The notes: a model not told the origin generated them from the sequence alone. 64,000 nt of DNA from Allomuricauda sp. CP2A (GCF_001683915.1 NZ_LXTT01000020.1:1-64000); one strand, 5' to 3'. Positions 9,346 to 19,125 are shown, counted from the stretch's first letter. A program made the numbers and translations.

Positions 9346-10299
9346 TTAAGGCTTACAGAAATCTATTGTAATTGGGCCAGCTTCTGTACCAGCGGTAACA
9401 TTGCCAACCAAGTTTCCATTTGGTGTGTAGATCTGCATGGTAATTTCACCATAAAAATCTCCAGGAAAATACCAGTCAGCTGTTTCTGTACCTACTGGAA
9501 TCTCGATAGTAGTAGAACCGCCAGAAGCTCCAGGCGTACAAGCAAAGCTAGAAGCTGCGTATGGGGAGCAAAGACCAAATTCCAACACGGTGCCGTCATC
9601 CAATGTTACGGTAACGGGATCACCAGCGTTGCCATCTGTAGTTTGCCACCCGTCACCAAAGGAATCCTGCATGTCGATTGTCCAAGTTCCCGGTGTTGGC
9701 GGAACAGGAGGACAAACTATTGCAGAAGTATACGCAAAGGGTGATCTAAAAAACGATCCACCCGTAACGGTACCGTTGGCGTCGTTGGTAAAGGTTCTAC
9801 CATCTGTAAGTACAGCTTCCAAACGAATGAGAAATATATCGCCTCCTTCAATATCTGCATCTGCTATACCAGTTCCAGCAATGGCTTCTGCATAGGTCAA
9901 GGAAATATCCCCTCTTGGCAAACCAAAGTCTCCCCCTGGAGTAAAGTTTGAAGCAGGAATGGTCATGACCAATGCTTCTGGAGTGGTGACATCCGTTTCT
10001 CCATCGGGAACATCGGTATCCAGATAGGTTACATACACTTGAACTTCAGAAAGTAGGGATCCACCTTCTTCATCCTGTACCTCTAGGGTAACCCCCCACA
10101 TTGAATCTGGGTTGTTAATGTCAAACTCTACTCCAAGCGTAGCAACTGTCCTTAGGACAAGCCCTCGGGTAGTACCCTCATATACTTCATCTATAAGCTT
10201 TTCTTCGCTACAGGAAAAAGCAATGCAAACGAAAAAAAGCAGTGTTATATGTTTTTTTAATTTTTTCATGATTTTAATTTTAACGTTCATCGCTTTCAT
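9346..10299 (-). CDS. Hypothetical lipoprotein co-transcribed with SusC/SusD
   Basis: A lipoprotein of 317 residues if translation starts at the ATG in the TAATG overlap with the susD stop. An internal ATG 30 bases later (MKKLKKHITLL) would give a more typical signal peptide. The lipobox is IAFSC. The C-terminal third contains GTWTIDMQDSFGDGWQTTDG and a Trp/Tyr-rich beta region that look like a small surface adhesion or binding module. Its place as third gene after SusC and SusD suggests an auxiliary surface lipoprotein of the uptake complex, comparable in position to SusE/SusF-like proteins. There is no recognisable similarity to those. Confidence 0.75.
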   Translation of the reverse strand: MKAMNVKIKIMKKLKKHITLLFFVCIAFSCSEEKLIDEVYEGTTRGLVLRTVATLGVEFDINNPDSMWGVTLEVQDEEGGSLLSEVQVYVTYLDTDVPDGETDVTTPEALVMTIPASNFTPGGDFGLPRGDISLTYAEAIAGTGIADADIEGGDIFLIRLEAVLTDGRTFTNDANGTVTGGSFFRSPFAYTSAIVCPPVPPTPGTWTIDMQDSFGDGWQTTDGNAGDPVTVTLDDGTVLEFGLCSPYAASSFACTPGASGGSTTIEIPVGTETADWYFPGDFYGEITMQIYTPNGNLVGNVTAGTEAGPITIDFCKP

Positions 10300-12050
10300 T
10301 AATTAGAAAATGGGAATCCACTTTCTGGATTATTGTCCCAGAATACCCGAACAGACTGATCTGATTTTTGTGTAATGTTGGGGTTACTGGTCACAGCCTG
10401 GTTGGGATAGTACATGGAGCGCATAAACACTCCTGGGTCTGGCTCCCTGTTGGGTTGCAACGTACTTGGGTATCCTGTTCTCCTATAAAAATTATAGGTC
10501 TCGATACCGTTACCATAGTGGCTTACCAAAAACTGCTCTGCAAGAACGTCCCATTTATCATCACCGGTAGCACTGTTAAAGGCTGCTACGGTAGCTGCGA
10601 TAAAGTCGGTTACGTCAGTAGGCGTAGGCTCAAACGAAAGGTCGGCACCTGCATCATTGGAAACATAAGATTGTGCCTTTGCAATCTGTTTGGTCAAAGC
10701 ATTTTCCAAGTGGGTAGCAGCGACACCGGGCTGGCCAGCGGCCAAGGCCATCTCAGCTCTCCAAAAGTCCACCATAAAGGCATCCAAAATTGGGGTAATT
10801 CCTGTTCCGCCGGCTCCAAAGGATAGCGGATCATTGGCCTGGGCAATCGCGGCAAAGCTGTCATCGTCAAAACGACCACCTGCTGGATAAACTCCAAAAG
10901 TAGTCCTCAACAAACCGTCTGGTGGAATACCTTCATCATCTCCATGATCCCTGCCCCAATATCCATTAGGCAATGCACAGAAGGTAAACCCTCCAGTAAC
11001 ATAATGGGAAGGAGGTGTTTGTAAGGAGCATGTAAGCAACTCTTCATTTGGAGCTACACCATCCTGACCAGGAACATCCAAGGTCTGGCGATAGAAGTAA
11101 TATCTCAATCTGGGATCATCACTGGTGTCCATAAGGTTTATCATCCAGTTAGACGCATAATGCCCAGCCCCCGCAGAGGCATAGTTGATACCATAATTTG
11201 GATGTCTAGTATCCGGCTGTGAAGCACTGGTGCCTGGCCAGAACCAGTCGAAATCATCTGCAGTATCCGTAATATAGTTACCAGAGTTGATTATAGCATT
11301 GAAGTTTGCAGCAGCTGATGGATCTACCAAACGTGTCTGTAGATAAATCTTAAGCTTCAAGGTATTTGCAGCATTTACCCATTTTGAATAGTCATTATTG
11401 TAAAAATAATCTACAGGGGGAAGTACTGCTGCATCCGTATTGAAGTTGACAATGGCCTGATCCAAAAGGGATAGAGCCGCAGCGTAAACCGATTCCCCAC
11501 TATCCAGGGTAGGATTCAAGATTTCCGGAGCCTGTAGTGCCTCGGTATAGGGAACGTCTCCAAAGAAATCCACCAAGGTAACAAGAGTGTATGCCTCAAT
11601 GAATTGGGCAATCCCAAGATGTTTCGTGAGGCCACTTTCTTCAGCTGCGGGTGTCATAAGACGGATATCAAAAAGAATACCCCTATAGGCATTGTCCCAT
11701 TCATCATCCGTATCAATATCCTGATAACCACTTCTATAATCTCGAGAGTTATAAGGCATTACTCGTGTCAATTCACTTCCCAAGATGGAAAACCCATCCC
11801 CGGTCACGTTACCGCCAGTGGTAAAATTATCCTGGGGGTCCCCCGTTGCGTCCCCATCAATTTGTCTTGCAAAATCTTCCTGAATCGAGTTCAGAAAGAA
11901 GTCCGGGCTTGCCTGTTCTGGTGTCAAGAAATTAGGGTCCTGTGTAAGATCCAGTTCGGTGGACTCACAAGATACCATCAATGACCCAACAAGCAAGGCT
12001 GATGCTATATATGTGCTTATGTTTTTCATTTTTATAACTATTTTTTTCAT
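10299..12050 (-). CDS. SusD/RagB-family outer-membrane lipoprotein
   Basis: About 583 residues from the ATG immediately after the susC stop (TAAGATG); the reading frame stays open ten codons further upstream, inside susC. The signal peptide ends in lipobox LMVSC (Cys 28). The mature N-terminus, DLTQDPNFLTPEQASPDFFL, is typical of the SusD-like group with TPR-type helices. Later segments fit the same fold, for example WVNAANTLKLKIYLQTRL. SusD proteins sit on the SusC channel and capture the substrate. The substrate cannot be named because no glycoside hydrolase or peptidase gene is in the operon. Confidence 0.93.
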   Translation of the reverse strand: MKKIVIKMKNISTYIASALLVGSLMVSCESTELDLTQDPNFLTPEQASPDFFLNSIQEDFARQIDGDATGDPQDNFTTGGNVTGDGFSILGSELTRVMPYNSRDYRSGYQDIDTDDEWDNAYRGILFDIRLMTPAAEESGLTKHLGIAQFIEAYTLVTLVDFFGDVPYTEALQAPEILNPTLDSGESVYAAALSLLDQAIVNFNTDAAVLPPVDYFYNNDYSKWVNAANTLKLKIYLQTRLVDPSAAANFNAIINSGNYITDTADDFDWFWPGTSASQPDTRHPNYGINYASAGAGHYASNWMINLMDTSDDPRLRYYFYRQTLDVPGQDGVAPNEELLTCSLQTPPSHYVTGGFTFCALPNGYWGRDHGDDEGIPPDGLLRTTFGVYPAGGRFDDDSFAAIAQANDPLSFGAGGTGITPILDAFMVDFWRAEMALAAGQPGVAATHLENALTKQIAKAQSYVSNDAGADLSFEPTPTDVTDFIAATVAAFNSATGDDKWDVLAEQFLVSHYGNGIETYNFYRRTGYPSTLQPNREPDPGVFMRSMYYPNQAVTSNPNITQKSDQSVRVFWDNNPESGFPFSN

Positions 12051-12051
12051 C

Positions 12052-15000
12052 TTAGAATGTTGCTTTAACACTGAATCCATATCTTCTAGAGCTAGGTCCG
12101 TTCAAGAAATCAAAACCAAACCCGTTACCAACACCTGTACCAGATGTGTTGGCGTCAAAATTGGCACCATCTGGAGTGTTAATGGCATCATACCACAAGT
12201 TGAATCCTGAAACCGTAAATGACAATGAGCCAAATGGTGTCCTGTCCAAGAATTTCTTGGGAACTGAATAGCCCAAAGAAACTTCCTGCAATCTCAACAT
12301 GGTTCCATCGTATACTTGTAGTTCACTGGGACCAAAGAGTACGTTGTTAAAGAAGTAATCAGAGTTGTTGATTTGGACATCGTTTACCGACCCATCACTT
12401 TGTTTTACCCCTGGAAGGATATAGGTGTTTTCCCTATCCACAGTTTCAACAATCAAACCTCTACCCAACAAAGTAGAAATAGTACTTGAGTAGATATCCC
12501 CTCCTTGGGTCCAGTTGAACTGGAAGCCAAAGTTGAAGTTCTTAAAAGAGAAGGTGTTGTTGAAGTTTGCCATGAAATCCGGGTTCGGATCTCCGATGAT
12601 ACCATCCTGGGAATCTTGTACATAGTCCCCAGCAGAGTTGACCACCAAATTGCCGGCATCATCCCTAAGAACACGGCTACCGTAGATTACACCAAGAGGT
12701 TCACCTTTAATGGCCGCGTTACCCAAGTTAGAGAAACCGGAATATACGATTAGGTCAGTTTCTTGACCCAAGTCTTCAACAGTGGTCTCGGTGGCACTGA
12801 AGTTTACATTTGATCTCCAGTTAAAGCCATCGCTATCACTTCTGATCAAGTTCAGTCCAAGGTCAATCTCTACACCTTCACCCTTGATCTCACCAACGTT
12901 TGTGGTTGTTCTATAATACCCAGAAGCTGGATCCAAAGGTTGGGTCACGATCAAATCCGTGGTTGTTCTCTGGTAAATGGAAGCATCCAAGGTGATGCGT
13001 CCGTCCCACCATCTTGACTCAATACCAAGTTCTATTTCGGAAACTTGCTCTGGCTTTAGGTCAGGGTTACCCAAGGTAAGAGGACTTGTATTGGTTACAA
13101 TGTTTCTTCCCGTGTTGTCCTGAAAATCCTGGGTGTCCAAAGAAAGTCGTGATGAAATCGGATAAGAATCAGAGTTTTGATCAGGGAAACCTGCAGAGGT
13201 TCCGTAACCGGCCCTTATCTTAAGATAGTTCAATGCATCGCTTTTCAACCCATCAAAAGCAGTTGTGGGCACAAAGGATACACTGGCACTAGGGTAGAAC
13301 AATGACCTATTGGCCTTGTCCAAGTTGGATACCCAGTCATTCCTTGCGGCCAGGGTTACGAAAACGAAGTTATCGTAATCAAATTCCGCTTGGCCGTAAA
13401 GACCCATTACATTACGTTCGGAAGTTCCCTGAATCTCATTGTTATTCAAGAAGTTGAAGTGGCGAAGTACATCGAAGACCTGTTGGCCATCACTGGAAAT
13501 ACCATTTTGGTTAAAGACTTCCCTCCTACCATTGAAACCAAGGTTGAATGTACTACCAATGGTCTCTGTCAAATCAAAATCACCGTTGATCGCAACGTTG
13601 TGGTCCCAAATGGTATTGGTGTTGTTCCAGGTCTCATAGATACCGCTCTGTAACCTGATATCGTTACTGTTACTGTTTACACCACCTTTGTTCTGATAGT
13701 TTACGTTGTTCTCGCTATAGTTGTCAATACCTACCCTATATACGATGTTCAGGTTTTCACTTATGTCATATTGGATTCCCATATTACCGAACACCCTGTT
13801 GGTCTCTTGCTGGGTACCGGAGTTGTTCACGGTCCACAAGGGGTGTTGTATGGAGTTGTTCTGACGATAGTAAACGCTGCCTCCAGTAATTGGATCTTGG
13901 TATGGCAGACCCAGAACATCCACAGAACGGGGCGTAAAGTACAGATCCCCAAATACAGAGGAACCGCCACCGGTTGCACCGTTACCCTGGCTCAATGCCA
14001 CGGGTGGAGAAATAAACTTGGTACGTGCATAGTTAAGGGTACCGGATACGGTAAACTTATTGCTCAACACCGCTCTACCACCAATACCAAAGTTGTTCCT
14101 GTTCAAACTGTTGCCAGGAGTAAAACCTTGATCTTTTAAATAACCATAGTTGGCATTGTAGGAAACTTTTCCATCCGATGATGCTCCTGCAATGTTGATG
14201 GAAGTATTGGTGACCGTACCAGTCTTAAAGAAGTTTTCAAAACTCTTGTAGGGTTTCCACTCGTAACGAGCTCCTTGAAATTCAGGAAAGGCCGCTTGAA
14301 TGGCCGATGTTGAAGTGGAATATGGGTGAGGTAGCGTTCCGTTTGAATCGAAAGAAGCACTGTTCCCCCAACCGGAAAGACCTTCTCTTCTAAAGCTGGG
14401 TCCCCAGTTACTGAAGAACCAACCAAAAGCCTGGTCGAAACCGTTACCATATTCATTTTGGTATTCAGGTTTTGAAGCAATCTCATTGAAGAACATGGAA
14501 GAAGTGACCGTGATTTCTGTCTTCTTGGCTCCTTCTCCTCCTGCTCCTGCTTTGGTGGTGATCAAGATCACACCATTTCTACCCAAAGATCCGTATAGCG
14601 TGGAGGCTGCAAGACCTTTCAATACGTTTACGCTTTCAATACTGTTTGGATCCAAATCCAAGAACCTACTGGAACCGTTGTTACCGTTGATGAAATCCTG
14701 ACGGCTACCTTGTCTACCGGAAGAGTTGGTGTCTCCGTTGAAAGGAACACCGTCCACAATGAACAAGGGTTGGTTACTTTGGCTAAAGGAGTTGAAGCCA
14801 CGAATGATAATGTTGGTACCCGAGCCGGATAGACCACTCTGTTGGGTGATGTTCACCCCAGAGGCCTTACCCATAAGCACACGTCCCAAATCACCTTCGG
14901 CCTTTTCCTCCAGTTGTTCGGAGCTTACTTCAGCTACCGCGTACCCCAAGGCTTGCTTCTCCCTTTTGATACCAAGGGCCGTTACAACCACCTCTTCAAG

Positions 15001-15303
15001 GGCTTGGGTGTCTTCTTCCATCTGAACATTGATCACACTTCCTGCACCAACAGTTCTACTTGTGGCTCTTTGCCCTATATAAGTAAATTGTAGTGTTTGA
15101 CCTTGACTTGCACTGATCGAATAGTTACCATCAAAATCTGTTTGGGTACCGTTGGTGGTCCCTTCGACGACAATGTTGACCCCAGGCAACGGAAGACCAT
15201 CGGAATCCGTAACAGTACCTGTAATCGTCTTGTCTTGTGCAAAGGATACATGCACAACAAACGCCAATAACAGCGTTAACAATCCATTAAGTTTTGTTCT
15301 CAT
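12052..15303 (-). CDS. SusC/RagA-family TonB-linked outer-membrane receptor
   Basis: A 1083-residue TonB-dependent transporter. A signal peptide ends near residue 22 (VSFAQ) and is followed by a carboxypeptidase-D-like beta-sandwich (about 25-105; DGLPLPGVNIVVEGT). A TonB-box-like LEEVVVTALG and a plug domain (about 115-255) come next, with the SusC signatures NIIIRGFNSF and FIVDGVPF. The rest is a 22-strand barrel ending in a C-terminal Phe. It is the first gene of the operon with susD. The AT-rich divergent intergenic region upstream should carry its promoter, but I did not find an exact consensus. Confidence 0.96.
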   Translation of the reverse strand: MRTKLNGLLTLLLAFVVHVSFAQDKTITGTVTDSDGLPLPGVNIVVEGTTNGTQTDFDGNYSISASQGQTLQFTYIGQRATSRTVGAGSVINVQMEEDTQALEEVVVTALGIKREKQALGYAVAEVSSEQLEEKAEGDLGRVLMGKASGVNITQQSGLSGSGTNIIIRGFNSFSQSNQPLFIVDGVPFNGDTNSSGRQGSRQDFINGNNGSSRFLDLDPNSIESVNVLKGLAASTLYGSLGRNGVILITTKAGAGGEGAKKTEITVTSSMFFNEIASKPEYQNEYGNGFDQAFGWFFSNWGPSFRREGLSGWGNSASFDSNGTLPHPYSTSTSAIQAAFPEFQGARYEWKPYKSFENFFKTGTVTNTSINIAGASSDGKVSYNANYGYLKDQGFTPGNSLNRNNFGIGGRAVLSNKFTVSGTLNYARTKFISPPVALSQGNGATGGGSSVFGDLYFTPRSVDVLGLPYQDPITGGSVYYRQNNSIQHPLWTVNNSGTQQETNRVFGNMGIQYDISENLNIVYRVGIDNYSENNVNYQNKGGVNSNSNDIRLQSGIYETWNNTNTIWDHNVAINGDFDLTETIGSTFNLGFNGRREVFNQNGISSDGQQVFDVLRHFNFLNNNEIQGTSERNVMGLYGQAEFDYDNFVFVTLAARNDWVSNLDKANRSLFYPSASVSFVPTTAFDGLKSDALNYLKIRAGYGTSAGFPDQNSDSYPISSRLSLDTQDFQDNTGRNIVTNTSPLTLGNPDLKPEQVSEIELGIESRWWDGRITLDASIYQRTTTDLIVTQPLDPASGYYRTTTNVGEIKGEGVEIDLGLNLIRSDSDGFNWRSNVNFSATETTVEDLGQETDLIVYSGFSNLGNAAIKGEPLGVIYGSRVLRDDAGNLVVNSAGDYVQDSQDGIIGDPNPDFMANFNNTFSFKNFNFGFQFNWTQGGDIYSSTISTLLGRGLIVETVDRENTYILPGVKQSDGSVNDVQINNSDYFFNNVLFGPSELQVYDGTMLRLQEVSLGYSVPKKFLDRTPFGSLSFTVSGFNLWYDAINTPDGANFDANTSGTGVGNGFGFDFLNGPSSRRYGFSVKATF

Positions 15304-15732
15304 TTTTAAATTATTTGAATTAGCTAGCCGCTAAAATCATAATTTCATGTTAATAATCCAAACTAATTTTACTAAATTTTTAAGATGATGTTAGCAAATG
15401 CAATAACCTCAAAATGAGCTTTGCTATTTAACAGACTTGTTAATTTGACCCCTTGAAAATTGTGATGAATATAAAAAAGGACTGAATTTAGGGTGTTAAT
15501 TATAACAAATACACGGGGTTATTGCGGTAATTAGCTGAGGGTTATCTTAATGTGGATTCGCTTATACCTTAATTATATATAATTAAAATTTTAGCCTGTG
15601 CTTTTTGTGGTTTTGGTGCATTGGCTCACGTTCTTTTGATATAAATGACATTTATTTATTTTCCATGGCCCTTAACTCCTTAATTTTTATATATTTAAGG
15701 TAGATACTTAATTTTATCTTAAAATTTATGTT
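15304..15732. other. AT-rich divergent intergenic region between susC and the paralog cluster
   Basis: This stretch of about 430 bases separates divergently transcribed units, so it must hold promoters for both. It is strongly AT-rich, especially in the last 80 bases. I looked for the flavobacterial TTG-N19-TANNTTTG pattern on both strands and found only one-mismatch -7 boxes without a well-placed -33 TTG. No ORF, RNA gene or repeat is evident. Confidence 0.6.
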
Positions 15733-16533
15733 ATGAAAAAATCGTTTTACATCGTATTTGGGGTCATAATGTCTTTTGGCTTCCATGCAAATGCGCAGGG
15801 TAATATTCATTCTTCTGGAGAAGGTGGGGTGTTTACCCAGAATGCATTGGCGGGACTGAAGGGGGTTGATGCCGAAAATTTTGACATGGGCAACAATCCG
15901 GCCATGATGGATCTCTACAACGATATGCGGATGAAGTTTGGACGCATGGGAGAAGAAGTGAACCTGACTTTGGACGATATAGACGGAACCATTTACTTGA
16001 ATGAAGACTTTACTTTGGGGGCTCTCTATGAAGATGGTGTGGCCTTTAAGCGTTTGTACCTTCGGTATGATGCGTACAATGATGAAGTGGAGTTGAAGGA
16101 ATCCGCAGATTCCGATGTGGTGCGTGCCATGGTCAAGCACCCAAAGTATTCGTGCTCCATAAATAACGATAAATTTGTATACACGGATTACCTGAATGAA
16201 GACGGAGAAACCGTGAGCGGATATTTACAACCCTTGGTTTATGGAGAAGGATATGTTCTGTATGAACGCCAAATTAAAGTCTTTAAAGAAGGGAAGCCCG
16301 CAAAGACATCGTTGGACAACTCCTTCCCGCACCGCTTTTTGGACAAGACTGAATATTTTGTGTCCGCTGATGGTGAGGCCCCTAAATTCATGAAGACGAA
16401 AAAGTCGGATGTGCTTTCCGTGTTTCCAGATGATCAATATGGCGCCATGAAGAAGTATGTGAAGGGCAAGCGCATCGATTTTGATGATAGCAGGGACCTG
16501 ATGAACCTCTTCGCGTACGCAAATACATTGTAA
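15733..16533 (+). CDS. Secreted paralogous protein of unknown function, copy 1 of 4
   Basis: A 266-residue protein with a signal peptide cut near residue 22 (ANAQ). After a variable Gly-rich N-terminus comes a conserved core shared with the next three genes: MRMKFGRMGEEVNLTLDD, GTIYLNE, LRYDAYNDEVELKE, HPKYSCS, TSLDNSFPHRFLDKTEY and a terminal LFAYANTL. There are no transmembrane helices after the signal. The core is beta-rich in its first half and Lys-rich at the C-terminus. I cannot name the family; flavobacteria often carry exported proteins with a similar YLNE...YNAYSDEIE pattern. It is first in a four-gene tandem array that ends at a terminator. Confidence 0.85.
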   Translation: MKKSFYIVFGVIMSFGFHANAQGNIHSSGEGGVFTQNALAGLKGVDAENFDMGNNPAMMDLYNDMRMKFGRMGEEVNLTLDDIDGTIYLNEDFTLGALYEDGVAFKRLYLRYDAYNDEVELKESADSDVVRAMVKHPKYSCSINNDKFVYTDYLNEDGETVSGYLQPLVYGEGYVLYERQIKVFKEGKPAKTSLDNSFPHRFLDKTEYFVSADGEAPKFMKTKKSDVLSVFPDDQYGAMKKYVKGKRIDFDDSRDLMNLFAYANTL

Positions 16534-16589
16534 TGATTACGGAGGTTGCATTACTGTGACCTGCTGTGTAGATAATAATTCAAAAGAAA

Positions 16590-17390
16590 TTGAAAATGAC
16601 AAAAAGAAATTTACTTGGAACGATTATGATTCTTTGCGCCGTAATGTCCGTAAGTGCACAAGGTAATATACATGTGCAAGGAGAGGGAGGTGCGTTTTCC
16701 CAAGACAGGCTTGCATTGTTAAAGAATGGTGAAGGTGGAGGATTGGGCAACAACCCGGCCATGATGGATCTCTATAATGACATGCGCATGAAGTTTGGCC
16801 GTATGGGGGAAGAGGTCAACCTCACCTTGGACGATATTAACGGTACCATATACCTAAATGAGAACTTTACGTTGGGAACGCTCTATGAAGATGGAGTGGC
16901 CTTTAAGAAACTGTACCTTAGGTATGATGCCTACAATGATGAAGTGGAGCTAAAAGAGTCCGTAGATTCAGATGTGGTGCGGGCCATGGTACAACATCCA
17001 AGATATTCCTGCTCAATGAATGGCAATGAATACCTATATATAGAGTACTTAAATGAAGACGGCGAATCTAAAGAAGGCTATTTATCGCCTTTGGTTTCTG
17101 GAGGGGATTACATTCTTTTAGTTAAGAACAGTAAAGTGTTCAAAGAGGGGAAACCTGCAAAGACCTCGTTGGACAATTCCTTTCCGCACCGTTTTTTGGA
17201 CGAGACCGAATATTACGTGTCAAAAAATGGAAAATCCCCGGTTTTTATGAAAACCAGGAAGTCTGATGTACTTTCCGTGTTTGCGGAAAAGCACCAAAAG
17301 GCGATAAAAAGTTACATGAAGGACAAGCGTCCCAATGTAAAAGATGCTGGCGATTTGATAAACCTATTCGCGTATGCCAATACCTTATAG
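16590..17390 (+). CDS. Secreted paralogous protein of unknown function, copy 2 of 4
   Basis: A 266-residue paralog of the preceding gene, 56 bases downstream. The signal peptide is cut near residue 24 (VSAQ). The NNPAMMDLYNDMRMKFGRMG stretch and the following 30 residues are almost identical to copy 1, while the central part around HPRYSCSMNGNEY and the terminal 50 residues diverge. In the compared C-terminal segment the nucleotide differences are largely synonymous, which points to selection on the protein sequence and not to a very recent duplication. Its function is not known. Confidence 0.85.
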   Translation: MKMTKRNLLGTIMILCAVMSVSAQGNIHVQGEGGAFSQDRLALLKNGEGGGLGNNPAMMDLYNDMRMKFGRMGEEVNLTLDDINGTIYLNENFTLGTLYEDGVAFKKLYLRYDAYNDEVELKESVDSDVVRAMVQHPRYSCSMNGNEYLYIEYLNEDGESKEGYLSPLVSGGDYILLVKNSKVFKEGKPAKTSLDNSFPHRFLDETEYYVSKNGKSPVFMKTRKSDVLSVFAEKHQKAIKSYMKDKRPNVKDAGDLINLFAYANTL

Positions 17391-17429
17391 AAAGTTGATT
17401 ATTAATAAACCGGAATAAAATTTGAAAGT

Positions 17430-18197
17430 ATGAAACAATTATTTTTTATTATGGTTTGTGGTGTATTCGCCCTTAATTTGGCGATGGGGCAAAATAAAAG
17501 TGTGCAAGCTTGGGGGGTAATTCCTGGCGAATATAACATAGAGCAGGCCTGGGGAAACAATCCCTCCATGGAAAATCTATATAGTGATATGCGGATCAAG
17601 TTTGGCCGGATGGGAGAAGAGGTAAACTTGACCCTGGAAGACATTGATGGAACCATATATCTTAATGAGAACTTTACCTTGGGTTCCTTATATGAAAACG
17701 GAGAGGAATTTAAGAAGATGTATTTGCGATATGACGCCTACAACGACGAGGTCGAGCTTAAGGAGACTTTGCAATCTGATGTAGTACGTTCCATGGTAAA
17801 GCATCCTGTCTATTCCTGTTCCGTTAACGGCAATGAATACTACTATTTAGGATATACCGATGAGGACGGCAACCCCCAAAAGGGGTATTTGACCCCTTTG
17901 GTGACCGGTGACGACTATACCCTTTTTGTAAAGCACATAAAAGTGTTCAAAGAAGGAAAACCTGCAAAGACATCCTTGGACAACTCCTTTCCGCACCGCT
18001 TTTTGGACAAGACGGAATACTACGTTTCCAAAACAGGAGAAGCGCCGGTTTTTATGAAGACCAGAAAATCTGATGTTCTTTCAGTATTTACGGAGAACGA
18101 CCAAAAGGCCATAAAAAGCTACATCAAGGACAAGCGCCCCAATGTAAATGATGGTGACGATTTGCTCAATTTGTTCACTTATGCCAATACCTTGTAA
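17430..18197 (+). CDS. Secreted paralogous protein of unknown function, copy 3 of 4
   Basis: A 255-residue paralog, 39 bases after copy 2, with a signal peptide cut near residue 21 (AMGQ). The N-terminal variable region is shorter (VQAWGVIPGEYNIEQAWGNN). The rest follows the shared core: FGRMGEEVNLTLEDIDGTIY, LRYDAYNDEVELKE, YSCSVNGNEYYYLGY, TSLDNSFPHRFLDKTEYYVS, and a LFTYANTL end. It shares the VFTENDQKAIKSYIKDKRPN segment with copy 2, so these two are probably the closest pair. No function can be assigned from the sequence. Confidence 0.85.
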   Translation: MKQLFFIMVCGVFALNLAMGQNKSVQAWGVIPGEYNIEQAWGNNPSMENLYSDMRIKFGRMGEEVNLTLEDIDGTIYLNENFTLGSLYENGEEFKKMYLRYDAYNDEVELKETLQSDVVRSMVKHPVYSCSVNGNEYYYLGYTDEDGNPQKGYLTPLVTGDDYTLFVKHIKVFKEGKPAKTSLDNSFPHRFLDKTEYYVSKTGEAPVFMKTRKSDVLSVFTENDQKAIKSYIKDKRPNVNDGDDLLNLFTYANTL

Positions 18198-18249
18198 ATA
18201 ATAGGGTCGCACATCTAATTTGGTAGGGTGGCCAGCTAATTATATCGCC

Positions 18250-19017
18250 ATGAAAAAAATGCTCTTGATCATTCTTTTTGCAATTTTTTTTGCTCCAGAC
18301 TGTATGGGGCAGTATGGTGTTGCCCAGGCATGGGGGACTGATCGGGGCCTGCATGGCACTACCCAAGCTCTCACCAACAATAATTTCATTGAAAATCTCT
18401 CCAGTACTATGGGAGCCAAGTTTGGTTTCAAGGGGGTAGGGGGCAATCTTGCAGAGGGGGATATTGAGGGTACCATCTATCTCAATGAAAATTTTACTTT
18501 GGGAACGCTTTATGTCAATGATAAGGAGGTCAAGAAAATGTATATGCGCTATGATGCCTACAATGATGAAATTGAACTGAAGGATGCGTTGAATTCCGAA
18601 GAGATTAAGGCCATGGTTAAGCACCCTGTTTATTCTTGCTCTTTGGATGGAGATGAGTATTATTACCTAGGATATACAAATGAAGTTGGTGGCGAGAAAA
18701 AAGGTTACTTGGTTCCTATTGTAATAGGTGACGCCTACACGCTTTTCATCAAGTATCAAAAAGTGTACAAAAAAGGAAAACAGGCCAGCACCCCATTGGA
18801 TGCCTCATTTCCACCGCGCTTATTGGACAAGACCGAATATTATGTTTCCGTAAATAATGAATCTCCTTTTTTTATGAAGGCCAAAAAATCGGAGGTAATT
18901 TCCATATTCCCGAAACAAAATCAAAGCGCAATTAAAAAGTACATTAAAGAAAAGCGACTTAAAGCGGGCGACCACAATGATTTGCGTAATCTGTTCACCT
19001 ATGCCAATACATTATAA
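18250..19017 (+). CDS. Secreted paralogous protein of unknown function, copy 4 of 4 (most divergent)
   Basis: About 255 residues from MKKMLLIILF, whose signal peptide is cut near residue 21 (CMGQ). An in-frame ATG 30 bases upstream would add a hydrophilic N-terminus, and I reject it. This copy has lost the MGEEVNLTLDD block (it reads FKGVGGNLAEGDIEGTIYLN) and has TPLDASFPPRLLDKTEYYVS where the others have TSLDNSFPHRFLD. The core, the YSCS motif and the YANTL end are kept. It is the last gene before the array's terminator. Confidence 0.83.
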   Translation: MKKMLLIILFAIFFAPDCMGQYGVAQAWGTDRGLHGTTQALTNNNFIENLSSTMGAKFGFKGVGGNLAEGDIEGTIYLNENFTLGTLYVNDKEVKKMYMRYDAYNDEIELKDALNSEEIKAMVKHPVYSCSLDGDEYYYLGYTNEVGGEKKGYLVPIVIGDAYTLFIKYQKVYKKGKQASTPLDASFPPRLLDKTEYYVSVNNESPFFMKAKKSEVISIFPKQNQSAIKKYIKEKRLKAGDHNDLRNLFTYANTL

Positions 19018-19067
19018 TATAGGTCTAAGCAAGGCTTGCTTGGGTTTTGGACAACAGAACAAGATAT

Positions 19068-19095
19068 AAAAAGGTGTGTTGCAGCACCTTTTTTT
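19068..19095 (+). terminator. Rho-independent terminator after the four-paralog array
   Basis: The arms AAAAAGGTG and CACCTTTTT are separated by an eight-base loop, and the T run continues to seven residues. It lies about 50 bases after the last paralog and 30 bases before the ribosomal promoter. Confidence 0.8.
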
Positions 19096-19125
19096 AATTA
19101 TGTCGTAAAATAAAGTATTCTTGAT

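Noticed and set aside
15304-15732. A consensus promoter for susC or the paralog array
   Set aside because: Only one-mismatch -7 boxes were found (for example TTAGTTTG on the minus strand) and none has a TTG at 19-20 bases.
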